Source of the DNA: Deltaproteobacteria bacterium
Lineage (GTDB): Bacteria > Desulfobacterota > DSM-4660 > Desulfatiglandales > HGW-15
Reading direction: 5' to 3'
DNA length: 5,199 nucleotides
Assembly: GCA_030671095.1 (NCBI GenBank)
Contig: DAOVAK010000247.1
Span: 1-5,199 of the forward strand
The notes beneath the pieces are model-generated. The model was not told the DNA's origin, searched no databases, and saw only the letters and a list, made by a program, of their open reading frames with translations. Of the stretch, positions 1 to 5,199 are shown piece after piece. Position numbers and translations under genes: made by a program. How positions within the stretch are numbered: the stretch's first letter is position 1; the number at the start of each line of letters is the position of its first letter.

Positions 1-84
1 ATGGACAGAAATGTTGTCCGGATTTTGGCGAGCATAAAGATGCTGGAAATCAACATCTCTGATGTCCTCGATCCGGAGGTGTAG
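1..84 (+). CDS. Possible 3' end of an upstream gene (27 codons visible)
   Basis: The first frame is open from the window edge to a TAG at 82-84, giving a short peptide that ends in DVLDPEV. It begins with ATG at position 1, but no upstream sequence is visible, so this may be an internal Met of a longer gene. The alternating hydrophobic and charged residues would suit a protein C-terminus. No family is recognised. The stop lies 44 nt before the strong Shine-Dalgarno sequence at 128-134, so it could be the previous gene of the same operon. An open run of this length can also occur by chance, hence the low confidence. Confidence 0.3.
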   Translation: MDRNVVRILASIKMLEINISDVLDPEV

Positions 85-127
85 AATTAAGGCGTGAGGC
101 GGGGTCTGCCCGAATGGTTTTATGCTC

Positions 128-166
128 AGGAGGGCAATATATGAGCCAGCAGCCAGAAGCAATATT
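128..166 (+). other. Candidate original ribosome binding site, ATG and first codons of the ligase gene, displaced by a repeat
   Basis: AGGAGGG at 128-134 lies 6 nt before ATG at 141, a near-ideal initiation signal. The frame starts MSQQPEA and then enters the repeat element, ending at a TAA at 285-287 (48 codons, almost all repeat sequence). If the element and one AATATT copy are removed, joining 166 to 324, this frame continues directly into the ligase frame: MSQQPEAIL, then KASCRYKEG, then LLGDIIL. The join is also in frame if 161-323 is removed whole. I infer that this is the severed 5' end of the ligase gene. The alternatives are a small independent peptide or coincidence, since one random join in three would be in frame. 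Confidence 0.45.
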
Positions 167-323
167 GATTAATCGTAAAAAGTCAAAAATGGGACGGCAA
201 AGTAAAAAGCTCCAAATGCAAGGCTTGCGAATCTTGAGGAATGAGGCGTACTTACAGTACGCCGCAAGGACGAAAGATGAAGCGTAACGCAGCAGTTGGA
301 CTTTTTACGAAGCCGTCAATATT
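161..323. repeat. MITE-like dispersed repeat with imperfect terminal inverted repeats
   Basis: The left end (161-184) and the reverse complement of the right end (299-323) both begin AATATTGA and both finish with the identical 11-mer CGTAAAAAGTC, at 174-184 and, inverted, at 299-309. AATATT at 161-166 recurs directly at 318-323 and may be a target duplication, or may contain a TA duplication as made by mariner/IS630-type elements. Inside are a second GTAAAAAG copy (202-209), a GCAAG/CTTGC mini-palindrome (218-228) and a strong hairpin (245-263). No transposase is encoded, so movement would need one supplied in trans. The text resembles repeats I remember from deltaproteobacterial genomes; this was not checked. 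The element covers the ATG at 241, so that codon belongs to the repeat. Confidence 0.7.
245..263. repeat. Perfect 7-bp hairpin inside the MITE-like repeat
   Basis: GGCGTAC (245-251), a TTACA loop (252-256) and GTACGCC (257-263) form a perfect stem-loop near the middle of the element. There is no U-tract after it, so it does not look like an intrinsic terminator. If the operon is transcribed through the repeat, this hairpin, together with pairing of the terminal repeats, would place strong structure in the leader just upstream of the ligase start. Confidence 0.7.
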
Positions 324-351
324 AAAGGCGTCCTGTCGATATAAGGAAGGG

Positions 352-1884
352 TTGCTAGGAGATATCATCCTAAGGAATGCATCATTTTTTCCGGATCGGG
401 TGGCATTCATCTATGGCGACGAGAGGATAACGTTTGGGCAATACAACACGAGGGTAAACAGCCTGATACACGCCCTTCATGATTTGGGGGTAAAAAAAGG
501 AGAGGTGCTTGGTATCCTCTCCTGGAATTGTATCGAGTACACTTATCTATTTGGTGCAGCCGAAAAGGGCGGATTCATAGTCGCCCCGTTTAACGTCAGA
601 TTATCGGAAAATGAAATAGATTATCTGATAAACGACTCGGAAGCCACTGCCCTCTTTGTCGGCGCAGAATTCGGTGAGCTGGTGGAGACCCTGAGACCTA
701 GGATCCCGCGGGTAAAGCACTTCATCAGTTTGGAGGGTGCCTTGCCCGGCATGGACGCCTTTGCCAATCTGCTGGAACGCTGTCCCATCCATGAGCCGGA
801 CGTGCAAGTGGACGATGAGGATCCGCTCTTCATATGCTACACAAGCGGAACCACCGGTCAACCGCGCGGTGCCCTATATACCCATCGAGGTCATCGAGAG
901 GACGTCATATGCCATGCCTTGGAAGTGCCCATTGGATATGAGGACAGGGGTATATCATTAATGCCTCTCTTTCATATCGGTGGGATAGCCATTCTGTCCT
1001 ACCTTTTTTATCAAGCCGTCACGGCCGTGATTACAAAATTCTTTGATCCAAAGGCAACGATGGAGGTCATTGAGAAAGAAAAGATAACAAATATTATCGT
1101 TGTTCCCACCCATTTGACCGCCATGTTGGACCACCCAGATTTCAACAGGTATGATCTCAGCAGTCTAAAACGGATATATTATGCGGGCTCTCCCATGCCA
1201 ACAGAATTATTGAGAAGGGGTATGAAGGCGTTTGGATCTGTTTTTTTCCAGGGTTACGGCCAAACGGAATCCGGACCTGAAATCGCCTATCTCAAAGAAA
1301 AGGATCATGAGGTCCTGGGCGACCCCGAGAAGGAGAAGAAGCTCCTTTCCTGTGGATATCCGGCACTTGGGGTGCATGTGAGGATGGTTGATGAGGAGAG
1401 AAACGACCTGCCTCCTGGTGAGGTTGGTGAGATCATCGTAAAGAGTCGACACATCATGCATGAATACTGGAAAAAGCCTGAGGAGACCAAAAAGACGATC
1501 GTAAACGGATGGCTACACACGGGCGATTTGGGGCATTACGATGAGGATGGCTATATCTACATCGTGGATCGAAAGAAGGATATGATCATTTCCGGGGGTG
1601 AGAATATCTACCCCAGGGAGGTTGAAGAGGTCATCTACGGGCATCCCGCCGTATCTGAGTGCGCCGTATTTGGTATCCCGGATCCCAAATGGGTAGAGGC
1701 TGTTCATGCGGTCATTTCTCCCAAAGAAGGCGCAACGGTCACGTCCGAAGAGCTCATAGAATTCTGCAAGAAAAAGATGGCCCGGTACAAGGCGCCTAAA
1801 TCCGTCGAGATTGTAGAGGAAATACCCAAGAGTGGTACGGGCAAGATACTCAAAAAGGAGATGAGAAAAAAATACTGGCGTTGA
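352..1884 (+). CDS. AMP-forming acyl-CoA ligase (ANL superfamily, fatty-acyl-CoA synthetase-like)
   Basis: It activates a carboxylic acid with ATP to an acyl-adenylate and transfers the acyl group to CoA; it is probably cytoplasmic. From the TTG at 352 it is 510 residues, normal for the family. Visible motifs are the P-loop YTSGTTGQPRG (163-173, Arg where Lys is commoner), GYGQTE (301-306, adenine binding), HTGD (Asp392, ribose), DRKKD (Arg407, hinge region), SGGENIYP (414-421) and SGTGK with catalytic Lys498. The frame is open back to an ATG at 241, but those 37 extra codons are repeat and junction sequence, while LLGDIILRN matches where relatives begin. AAGGA (343-347) precedes the TTG by only 4 nt, so the start is uncertain; the original may be the ATG at 141. 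The four OFOR genes follow after 30 nt, suggesting that it feeds or drains acyl-CoA for them. The substrate is unknown. It is not a phenylacetate-CoA ligase of the short PaaK type. Confidence 0.9.
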   Translation: MLGDIILRNASFFPDRVAFIYGDERITFGQYNTRVNSLIHALHDLGVKKGEVLGILSWNCIEYTYLFGAAEKGGFIVAPFNVRLSENEIDYLINDSEATALFVGAEFGELVETLRPRIPRVKHFISLEGALPGMDAFANLLERCPIHEPDVQVDDEDPLFICYTSGTTGQPRGALYTHRGHREDVICHALEVPIGYEDRGISLMPLFHIGGIAILSYLFYQAVTAVITKFFDPKATMEVIEKEKITNIIVVPTHLTAMLDHPDFNRYDLSSLKRIYYAGSPMPTELLRRGMKAFGSVFFQGYGQTESGPEIAYLKEKDHEVLGDPEKEKKLLSCGYPALGVHVRMVDEERNDLPPGEVGEIIVKSRHIMHEYWKKPEETKKTIVNGWLHTGDLGHYDEDGYIYIVDRKKDMIISGGENIYPREVEEVIYGHPAVSECAVFGIPDPKWVEAVHAVISPKEGATVTSEELIEFCKKKMARYKAPKSVEIVEEIPKSGTGKILKKEMRKKYWR

Positions 1885-1914
1885 TTTTACGGGGGTATGG
1901 GACAGGAGATTTGA

Positions 1915-2463
1915 ATGATTGAGGTCAGATTCCATGGCAGAGGAGGGCAGGGCGTGGTTACTGCAGCAAAAATCCTGGTAAATGCCTTTGTGCGGCAGGG
2001 CAAATTTGGCAGCAGCTTTCCCATGTTCGGGTTCGAAAGACGGGGAGCCCCGGTCACTGCGTTTATGAGATTCGCCGAAGATCCCATCAGGGAGAAGACG
2101 CAGATATACAACCCTGATTGTCTCGTGGTTTTGGATGCATCACAGAAGGATTCCCCCACGGTTTATACCGGGCTAAAACCAGAAGGGGTCTTGATTTTGA
2201 ATACCAGAGAGCCGATCCATGAAAAGCCTTGCAAGGATCTTGGTCGTGCGGGCCTTGTAGATGCGGAGACAATCGCCTTGGAGGAGATCGGGATTTCGTC
2301 TCCAAACACCCCCATGGTGGGGGCCTTTGCTGCCACCACTGGGTGGATACCGATCGAGTACATCTTGTCCGGCTTGGAGCAATATTTTAGCGGAGATATC
2401 CTTAAACGGAACATCCGTTGCGCTGAGCGCGGATTCCATGAGGTGGAGGTTATCCAATGGTAG
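1915..2463 (+). CDS. porG: 2-oxoacid:ferredoxin oxidoreductase, gamma subunit
   Basis: This is the gamma subunit or domain of a pyruvate:ferredoxin oxidoreductase-type enzyme, which in the fused enzymes is one domain of the single chain. At 182 residues it has the usual length. The family signature GRGGQGVVTAAKIL lies at residues 8-21, followed by FPMFGFERRGAPV around 40-52, a stretch typical of PorG/VorC/KorC proteins, and by the VVLDAS segment. Start: AGGAG at 1904-1908 is 6 nt before the ATG. The gene begins 30 nt after the ligase and overlaps the delta gene by 7 nt, so translation of the two is probably coupled. The symbol is given at family level only, because the gamma subunit does not reveal whether the substrate is pyruvate, a branched-chain or an aryl 2-oxoacid. 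Confidence 0.92.
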   Translation: MIEVRFHGRGGQGVVTAAKILVNAFVRQGKFGSSFPMFGFERRGAPVTAFMRFAEDPIREKTQIYNPDCLVVLDASQKDSPTVYTGLKPEGVLILNTREPIHEKPCKDLGRAGLVDAETIALEEIGISSPNTPMVGAFAATTGWIPIEYILSGLEQYFSGDILKRNIRCAERGFHEVEVIQW

Positions 2464-2756
2464 AGTTCAAAATCTTCACAAAGTATGAGGGCGCCTGGTC
2501 GGATGCGGATGAGTTGCTTCTCTGCCTGAATACGGGGAGCTGGCGAAGCGAAAGACCGGTCGTGGATGAGAATAAATGCAATTATTGCGGACTTTGCGCC
2601 CTTTTCTGTCCTACCCAGTGTATGGTGAACATGAACGATCACTTTCTGCCCAATCTGGATTACTGCAAAGGTTGCGGAACATGCGCTAGGGAATGTCCAA
2701 AGAAGGTGATCCGCATGGTATCCGAAGGAGAGTTTCAAGATGAAGGCAAGGCATAA
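2457..2756 (+). CDS. porD: 2-oxoacid:ferredoxin oxidoreductase, delta subunit (2x[4Fe-4S] ferredoxin)
   Basis: This is the small electron-transfer subunit that passes electrons from the catalytic subunits to free ferredoxin. At 99 residues it has two complete CxxCxxCxxxCP cluster motifs: Cys41, 44, 47 and 51, then Cys70, 73, 76 and 80, enough for two [4Fe-4S] clusters. The preceding NTGSWRSERPVVDENKC segment (25-41) is the characteristic entry of PorD proteins and distinguishes it from ordinary ferredoxins. There are additional Cys residues at 23 and 55. The start ATG overlaps the gamma stop region by 7 nt and has GGAGG at 2445-2449, 7 nt upstream. The 3' end overlaps alpha by 17 nt. No flavin- or NAD-binding subunit is encoded nearby, so ferredoxin is the likely acceptor. 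Confidence 0.94.
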   Translation: MVEFKIFTKYEGAWSDADELLLCLNTGSWRSERPVVDENKCNYCGLCALFCPTQCMVNMNDHFLPNLDYCKGCGTCARECPKKVIRMVSEGEFQDEGKA

Positions 2757-3939
2757 GGGAGAAATAAGGACGATAACCGGAAATGCAGCTGCTGCGTATG
2801 GAGCCATGCTTTGCCGCCCGGAGGTGGTGGCTTTATACCCCATAACGCCCCAAACCGAGGTGGTGGAGCAGTTGTCTCAATTTTCCGCAAGCGGCCTGTT
2901 GGATGCGGAGATGGTGGAAGTTGAAGGAGAGAACTCAGCCATGAACATCGTCTCTGCTGCCACGATGGCTGGAGGCCGTGTATTTACGGCCACCTCCTCT
3001 TGGGGATTGGCCTTCATGTATGATGCGGTTCTTCAGGCTTCCGGACTGAGGGCTCCGGTTGTGATGGTTAATGTGAACCGTGAGATGCCTGGCATATTGG
3101 CCGTCTCCTCTGGCCAGCAGGACATGATCGCCACCAGAGATTCCGGTTGGATCCAGATCGTTGCTGAAGACTGCCAGGAGATCCTCGATCTGTTGATCAT
3201 GGCCTATCGGCTGGCAGAGGACTTTGAAATACAACTTCCGGTGATGGTCAATTACGACGGGTTTTACCTCTCATACCTGTCCGAGGGTGTGAACATTCCT
3301 GACAGGGAAGACGTGGATGCGTTCCTGGCTCCGCTGAAAGATCAGCCTGAACGCCCCAAGCTGGTACCGGGAGGACCTTTGGCATGCGCCACCCATGGTA
3401 TTGGGGAAGGCTTTGTGGAACTCCGGTACAAGCACTGTGCTGCCATGGAAAGGGCTAAGCACAAATTCGATGAGATCGACGGACTTTTCGGAGATTTCTT
3501 TGGGCGAAGTTATGGCGGGCAGATTGAAGCGTATCGGATGGAGGACGCCGAGATCGCCTTGCTAACCTCGGGAAGTGCATCAGGAACGGCGAAAACGGTC
3601 ATCGATTCCAAAAGAGATGAGGGGATAAAGGTAGGACTGGTGAAGCTGAGGATGTTTCGACCATTTCCCGGGGAGACATTAACTGAGATCCTCGGGGGCA
3701 GAAGAGCCATAGGGGTGATAGACCGAAGTGTCTGCTTTGGCTGGAACTGCGGCCCAATATATATGGAACTCAGGTCACTCTCACCCGAAATAGGATTTGT
3801 TCCCATGTTGGGTTTCATTGATGGGCTGGCTGGCTCGGATATTACTCGTGCCCATGTGGAAAGCATGATCGAAAAGGTCCAAGCCGCTTCGCAGGGGAGG
3901 CCTTACCAGAGGGTGACATGGGTGAACTTAGAGGGGTGA
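2740..3939 (+). CDS. porA: 2-oxoacid:ferredoxin oxidoreductase, alpha subunit
   Basis: This is the catalytic alpha subunit, containing the pyrimidine-binding half of the thiamine diphosphate site and the transketolase-C-like domain. At 399 residues it has the normal length. Landmarks are YPITP (33-37), VEGENSAM (61-68, with the Glu expected to contact the cofactor pyrimidine), TATSSWGLAFM (83-93), the NRE segment (112-114, near the expected CoA/substrate site), QQDMIATRDSGWIQ just after it, and domain II from about 268 with RPFP at 307-310. Many relatives have a His (EHS) where this has Asn65 (ENS). The start at 2740 lies inside the delta gene, with AAGGAG at 2725-2730, 9 nt upstream, indicating coupled translation. 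Beta follows after 9 nt. Pyruvate, branched-chain and aryl 2-oxoacid enzymes all share this architecture, so the substrate is left open. Confidence 0.93.
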   Translation: MKARHKGEIRTITGNAAAAYGAMLCRPEVVALYPITPQTEVVEQLSQFSASGLLDAEMVEVEGENSAMNIVSAATMAGGRVFTATSSWGLAFMYDAVLQASGLRAPVVMVNVNREMPGILAVSSGQQDMIATRDSGWIQIVAEDCQEILDLLIMAYRLAEDFEIQLPVMVNYDGFYLSYLSEGVNIPDREDVDAFLAPLKDQPERPKLVPGGPLACATHGIGEGFVELRYKHCAAMERAKHKFDEIDGLFGDFFGRSYGGQIEAYRMEDAEIALLTSGSASGTAKTVIDSKRDEGIKVGLVKLRMFRPFPGETLTEILGGRRAIGVIDRSVCFGWNCGPIYMELRSLSPEIGFVPMLGFIDGLAGSDITRAHVESMIEKVQAASQGRPYQRVTWVNLEG

Positions 3940-3948
3940 GGAGACATA

Positions 3949-4890
3949 ATGGCCAAGAAGAAGAAGTTGTCCAAGGTATTCGACTATTTTCAGGGTGAAG
4001 ACCCGTTCGTCGGAGGTCTTAGCTTCTGTGCAGGCTGCCCTCTGGAACTTCTTGTGAGATTCGTCCCCAGGGTCCTGGGGAGGGATATTGTCATCGTAGG
4101 CACACCTTCCTGTTCCGCCACGGTCATGTACGGCCAAAACATCGGAGCATGGCACAAACTGGCCTCTCTTGGATGCCTTATGACAGGGGTTGCTTCAAGC
4201 GCGACCGGGATTAGCCGGTATTACCGCAAGACAGGAAAAGATATTACTGTCGTGGGCTTCACGGGTGACGGGTGTGCCGCGGATGTGGGCTTCCAGACAC
4301 TCTCTGGCGCCGCTGAAAGAAACGAGAACTTTATCTACATATGTTACGACAACGCAGGGTATATGAACACCGTGAGTCAGCGAAGCAGTACGACCCCCCT
4401 TGGCGCCAAGACGACCACAACCCCGGTGGCGGAAGCCAGAAGGGGAAAGGAGACCACAGGGAAAAACCTGCCTTTTATCATGGCCATGCACAAGATTCCC
4501 TATGCTGCCACAGCCACATTGAGTCATCTGGAGGATCTTGCCAAAAAACTTCTCAAGGCCAAGGAAAAGAAGAAGGAAGGTTTTGCCTTTCTACACATAT
4601 TCAGCCCCTGCCCCACAGGATGGGGGTTTGGGACGGACCTGTCCATAGAGATTTGCCGGAGAGCTGTGAAAACCAATTACTACCCCTTGTGGGAGGCTGA
4701 ACGGGGCAGATTCAGACTAACCCACAAAATCAAGAAGCCCAGGCCTTTGAGCGAGTTGGTGGGCATAATAGGAAAGTTTTCCCACCTCACGGATGAGGAA
4801 ATGGGCGCCCTGGAAAAGGAAGTCGCTGAACGGTATGAGCTCATAGAGGGAATGACCCGAATAATGTCCCTTGATGATACTGCAAAGTGA
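3949..4890 (+). CDS. porB: 2-oxoacid:ferredoxin oxidoreductase, beta subunit (thiamine diphosphate binding)
   Basis: This subunit binds the diphosphate end of thiamine diphosphate and carries the proximal [4Fe-4S] cluster. It is 313 residues long. Cluster ligands are the likely set Cys27, Cys30, Cys55 and Cys221: the CAGC motif, the TPSC segment and PCPTGWGF (220-227). The cofactor motif starts GDG at 106-108 and reaches the Asn-rich end YDNAGYMN (133-140), a clear match to the family. TTTTP (155-159) and the family's HxIPYxAT segment (181-188) are present. The CAGC motif is followed by Pro rather than the common Gly. GAGGAG at 3938-3943 is 5 nt before the ATG and overlaps the alpha stop codon. 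The N-terminus is Lys-rich (MAKKKKLSK). The gene is intact and is the last recognised member of the operon. Confidence 0.93.
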   Translation: MAKKKKLSKVFDYFQGEDPFVGGLSFCAGCPLELLVRFVPRVLGRDIVIVGTPSCSATVMYGQNIGAWHKLASLGCLMTGVASSATGISRYYRKTGKDITVVGFTGDGCAADVGFQTLSGAAERNENFIYICYDNAGYMNTVSQRSSTTPLGAKTTTTPVAEARRGKETTGKNLPFIMAMHKIPYAATATLSHLEDLAKKLLKAKEKKKEGFAFLHIFSPCPTGWGFGTDLSIEICRRAVKTNYYPLWEAERGRFRLTHKIKKPRPLSELVGIIGKFSHLTDEEMGALEKEVAERYELIEGMTRIMSLDDTAK

Positions 4891-4894
4891 AGCT

Positions 4895-4914
4895 CCCCGC
4901 GCCAAGGCGCGGGG
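4895..4914. repeat. Perfect 9-bp GC hairpin just after the beta-subunit gene
   Basis: CCCCGCGCC (4895-4903) and GGCGCGGGG (4906-4914) are perfect complements separated by AA, so about 8 bp would pair around a CAAG loop. It starts 4 nt after the operon's last stop codon. Its position would suit a 3'-end or transcript-stabilising structure, but no T-run follows (CATCTGTGG), so it is not a standard intrinsic terminator. It is also the first of several hairpins in this spacer and may be part of a REP-like repeat. Confidence 0.7.
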
Positions 4915-5025
4915 CATCTGTGGCGAAGCCAAGCGGAACTGCGCCGAAGCGGAGCACCCGCCTTCGCCAAGGTTTCGGTGCAGTCGCCTTTCGCTTTCTG
5001 CCAGCGGCCCCGCAAGCGGGATCTC

Positions 5026-5066
5026 CGCCTTGCTCCGACAAGCCGCGGGGCACCCGCGCGAAGGCG
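5026..5066. repeat. Nested stem-loop in the spacer
   Basis: CGCCTT (5026-5031) pairs with AAGGCG (5061-5066). Within it CTTG (5029-5032) can alternatively pair with CAAG (5039-5042), and CGCGGG (5044-5049) pairs with CCCGCG (5053-5058) around a GCA loop. The inner stem is pure G+C and should be stable. It has no T-run and no nearby stop codon that it would serve, so a repeat unit is a better reading than a terminator. Confidence 0.55.
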
Positions 5067-5101
5067 AGTGATCAGGTGCATTCCGAAGGAAGGGAATTAA
5101 T

Positions 5102-5199
5102 GTGGCAGGCTTGATCCTCCCCTATCGGAGCTTGGTCCACAATTCGTCATCGCGGCCAAGTCCCGCAAGCTTGCGCCCGCCAAGCTTGCACCCGCGAAG
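5102..5199 (+). CDS. Possible 5' end of a gene, weakly gamma-carbonic-anhydrase-like, cut by the window end
   Basis: AAGGAAGGG at 5086-5094 lies 7 nt before GTG at 5102, a near-ideal start. The frame is open to the window edge (32 complete codons) and begins M/V-AGLILPYR. A short hydrophobic stretch ending in LPYR or RPY-type residues is how many gamma-class carbonic anhydrase/YrdA-like proteins begin. The match is only a few residues and rests on memory. After it the frame becomes Ser/Pro/Arg-rich and matches nothing, while the frame one base back reads GPQFVIAAKS at 5134-5163, faintly like the next part of that family. Either the gene is broken by a frameshift and repeats, or the resemblance is chance. 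Confidence 0.27.
   Translation, partial: MAGLILPYRSLVHNSSSRPSPASLRPPSLHPR
5162..5199. repeat. Short tandem palindromic repeat at the window edge
   Basis: A 14-15 bp unit of the form CCCGC(C)AAGCTTGC plus a purine occurs at 5162-5175 and 5176-5190, and a third begins at 5191 (CCCGCGAAG) before the window ends. The core GCAAGCTTGC at 5165-5174 is a perfect 10-bp palindrome containing a HindIII site. The array may continue beyond the window, or its last copy may fold with sequence outside it. The composition matches the hairpin-rich spacer before it, suggesting that the same type of repeat flanks or invades the start at 5102. Confidence 0.55.

Larger units (their letters stand above)
4891..5101. 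repeat. Non-coding GC-rich spacer with clustered hairpins (REP/REPIN-like)
   Basis: Besides the hairpin at 4895-4914, the spacer holds GGCGAAG/CTTCGCC (4922-4928 with 4962-4968), CCCGC-AA-GCGGG (5009-5020) and a nested structure at 5026-5066. In the last, an outer CGCCTT/AAGGCG pairs around an inner CGCGGG/CCCGCG (5044-5049 with 5053-5058). CGCGGGGCA occurs twice in the same orientation, at 4908-4916 and 5044-5052. The stretch is visibly richer in G and C than the genes. Open frames across it read as low-complexity Arg/Pro/Ala peptides and look spurious. The layout resembles dispersed extragenic palindromic repeats; the family was not identified. Confidence 0.6.

Noticed and set aside
141..287. 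48-codon open frame as an independent small protein
   Set aside because: All but the first few codons are repeat sequence; the strong RBS/ATG is better explained as the displaced ligase start.
161..323. CRISPR repeat or complete insertion sequence
   Set aside because: There is one element only, with inverted rather than regularly spaced direct repeats, and no room for a transposase gene.
352..1884. Phenylacetate-CoA ligase (PaaK/PadJ)
   Set aside because: Length and motif text fit the roughly 510-residue fatty-acyl-type ligases, not the shorter PaaK proteins.
1513..1935. 140-codon open frame on the minus strand
   Set aside because: It is antisense to the conserved C-terminal domain of the ligase and is explained as a shadow of that gene.
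2163..2843. 226-codon open frame on the minus strand
   Set aside because: It lies antisense to the gamma, delta and alpha subunit genes, which have unmistakable family motifs; its translation shows no domain.
4895..4914. Rho-independent terminator
   Set aside because: The stem is strong, but no run of T follows on the + strand and no run of A precedes it for the other strand.
4680..5114. Open frames on both strands across the end of beta and the spacer (133 codons minus, 75 and 66 codons plus)
   Set aside because: They are low-complexity Arg/Pro/Ala/Ser translations of hairpin repeats with no good start signal; GC-rich repeats lack stop codons by composition.
1..5199. tRNA or rRNA genes, riboswitches, clear sigma-70 promoters
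   Set aside because: No cloverleaf, rRNA-like segment or convincing -35/-10 pair was found by eye; AT-rich spots near 161-210 belong to the repeat.

Overview
The window is dominated by one co-directional cluster on the + strand. It holds an AMP-forming acyl-CoA ligase followed by the four subunits (gamma, delta, alpha, beta) of a ferredoxin-dependent 2-oxoacid oxidoreductase (OFOR, the pyruvate:ferredoxin oxidoreductase superfamily). The split four-subunit enzyme points to an anaerobe. The dispersed repeat at the left end resembles repeats I remember from sulfate-reducing and syntrophic Deltaproteobacteria (Desulfobacterota). That origin is an inference and was not tested by a search.

Layout: positions 1-84 are open in one frame and may be the 3' tail of an upstream gene. 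Positions 85-160 carry a strong ribosome binding site and an ATG. Positions 161-323 are a MITE-like element with long imperfect terminal inverted repeats, a direct AATATT duplication at its ends and an internal hairpin. The ligase body follows, best read from a TTG at 352 to 1884. After 30 nt come gamma (1915-2463), delta (2457-2756), alpha (2740-3939) and beta (3949-4890). Gamma/delta and delta/alpha overlap, and alpha and beta are 9 nt apart. Each OFOR gene has a good Shine-Dalgarno sequence, so this looks like one operon. Positions 4891-5101 are a GC-rich non-coding stretch full of hairpins. At 5102 a GTG with a near-ideal Shine-Dalgarno sequence opens a frame whose first residues recall a gamma-class carbonic anhydrase, but the frame soon runs into short palindromic repeats and the window ends.

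How the genes work together: the ligase would make an acyl-CoA from a free carboxylic acid, CoA and ATP. The OFOR interconverts acyl-CoA plus CO2 plus reduced ferredoxin with a 2-oxoacid plus CoA. The pair therefore links a free acid to its one-carbon-longer 2-oxoacid, in either direction. The substrate cannot be read from sequence; branched-chain, aryl and plain pyruvate-type acids are all possible.

The most interesting observation is at the left end. Removing the repeat together with one copy of the AATATT duplication (157 nt) joins the strong RBS/ATG at 128-143 in frame to the ligase body. This suggests that the element inserted just inside the original ligase gene and forced the use of a new start.
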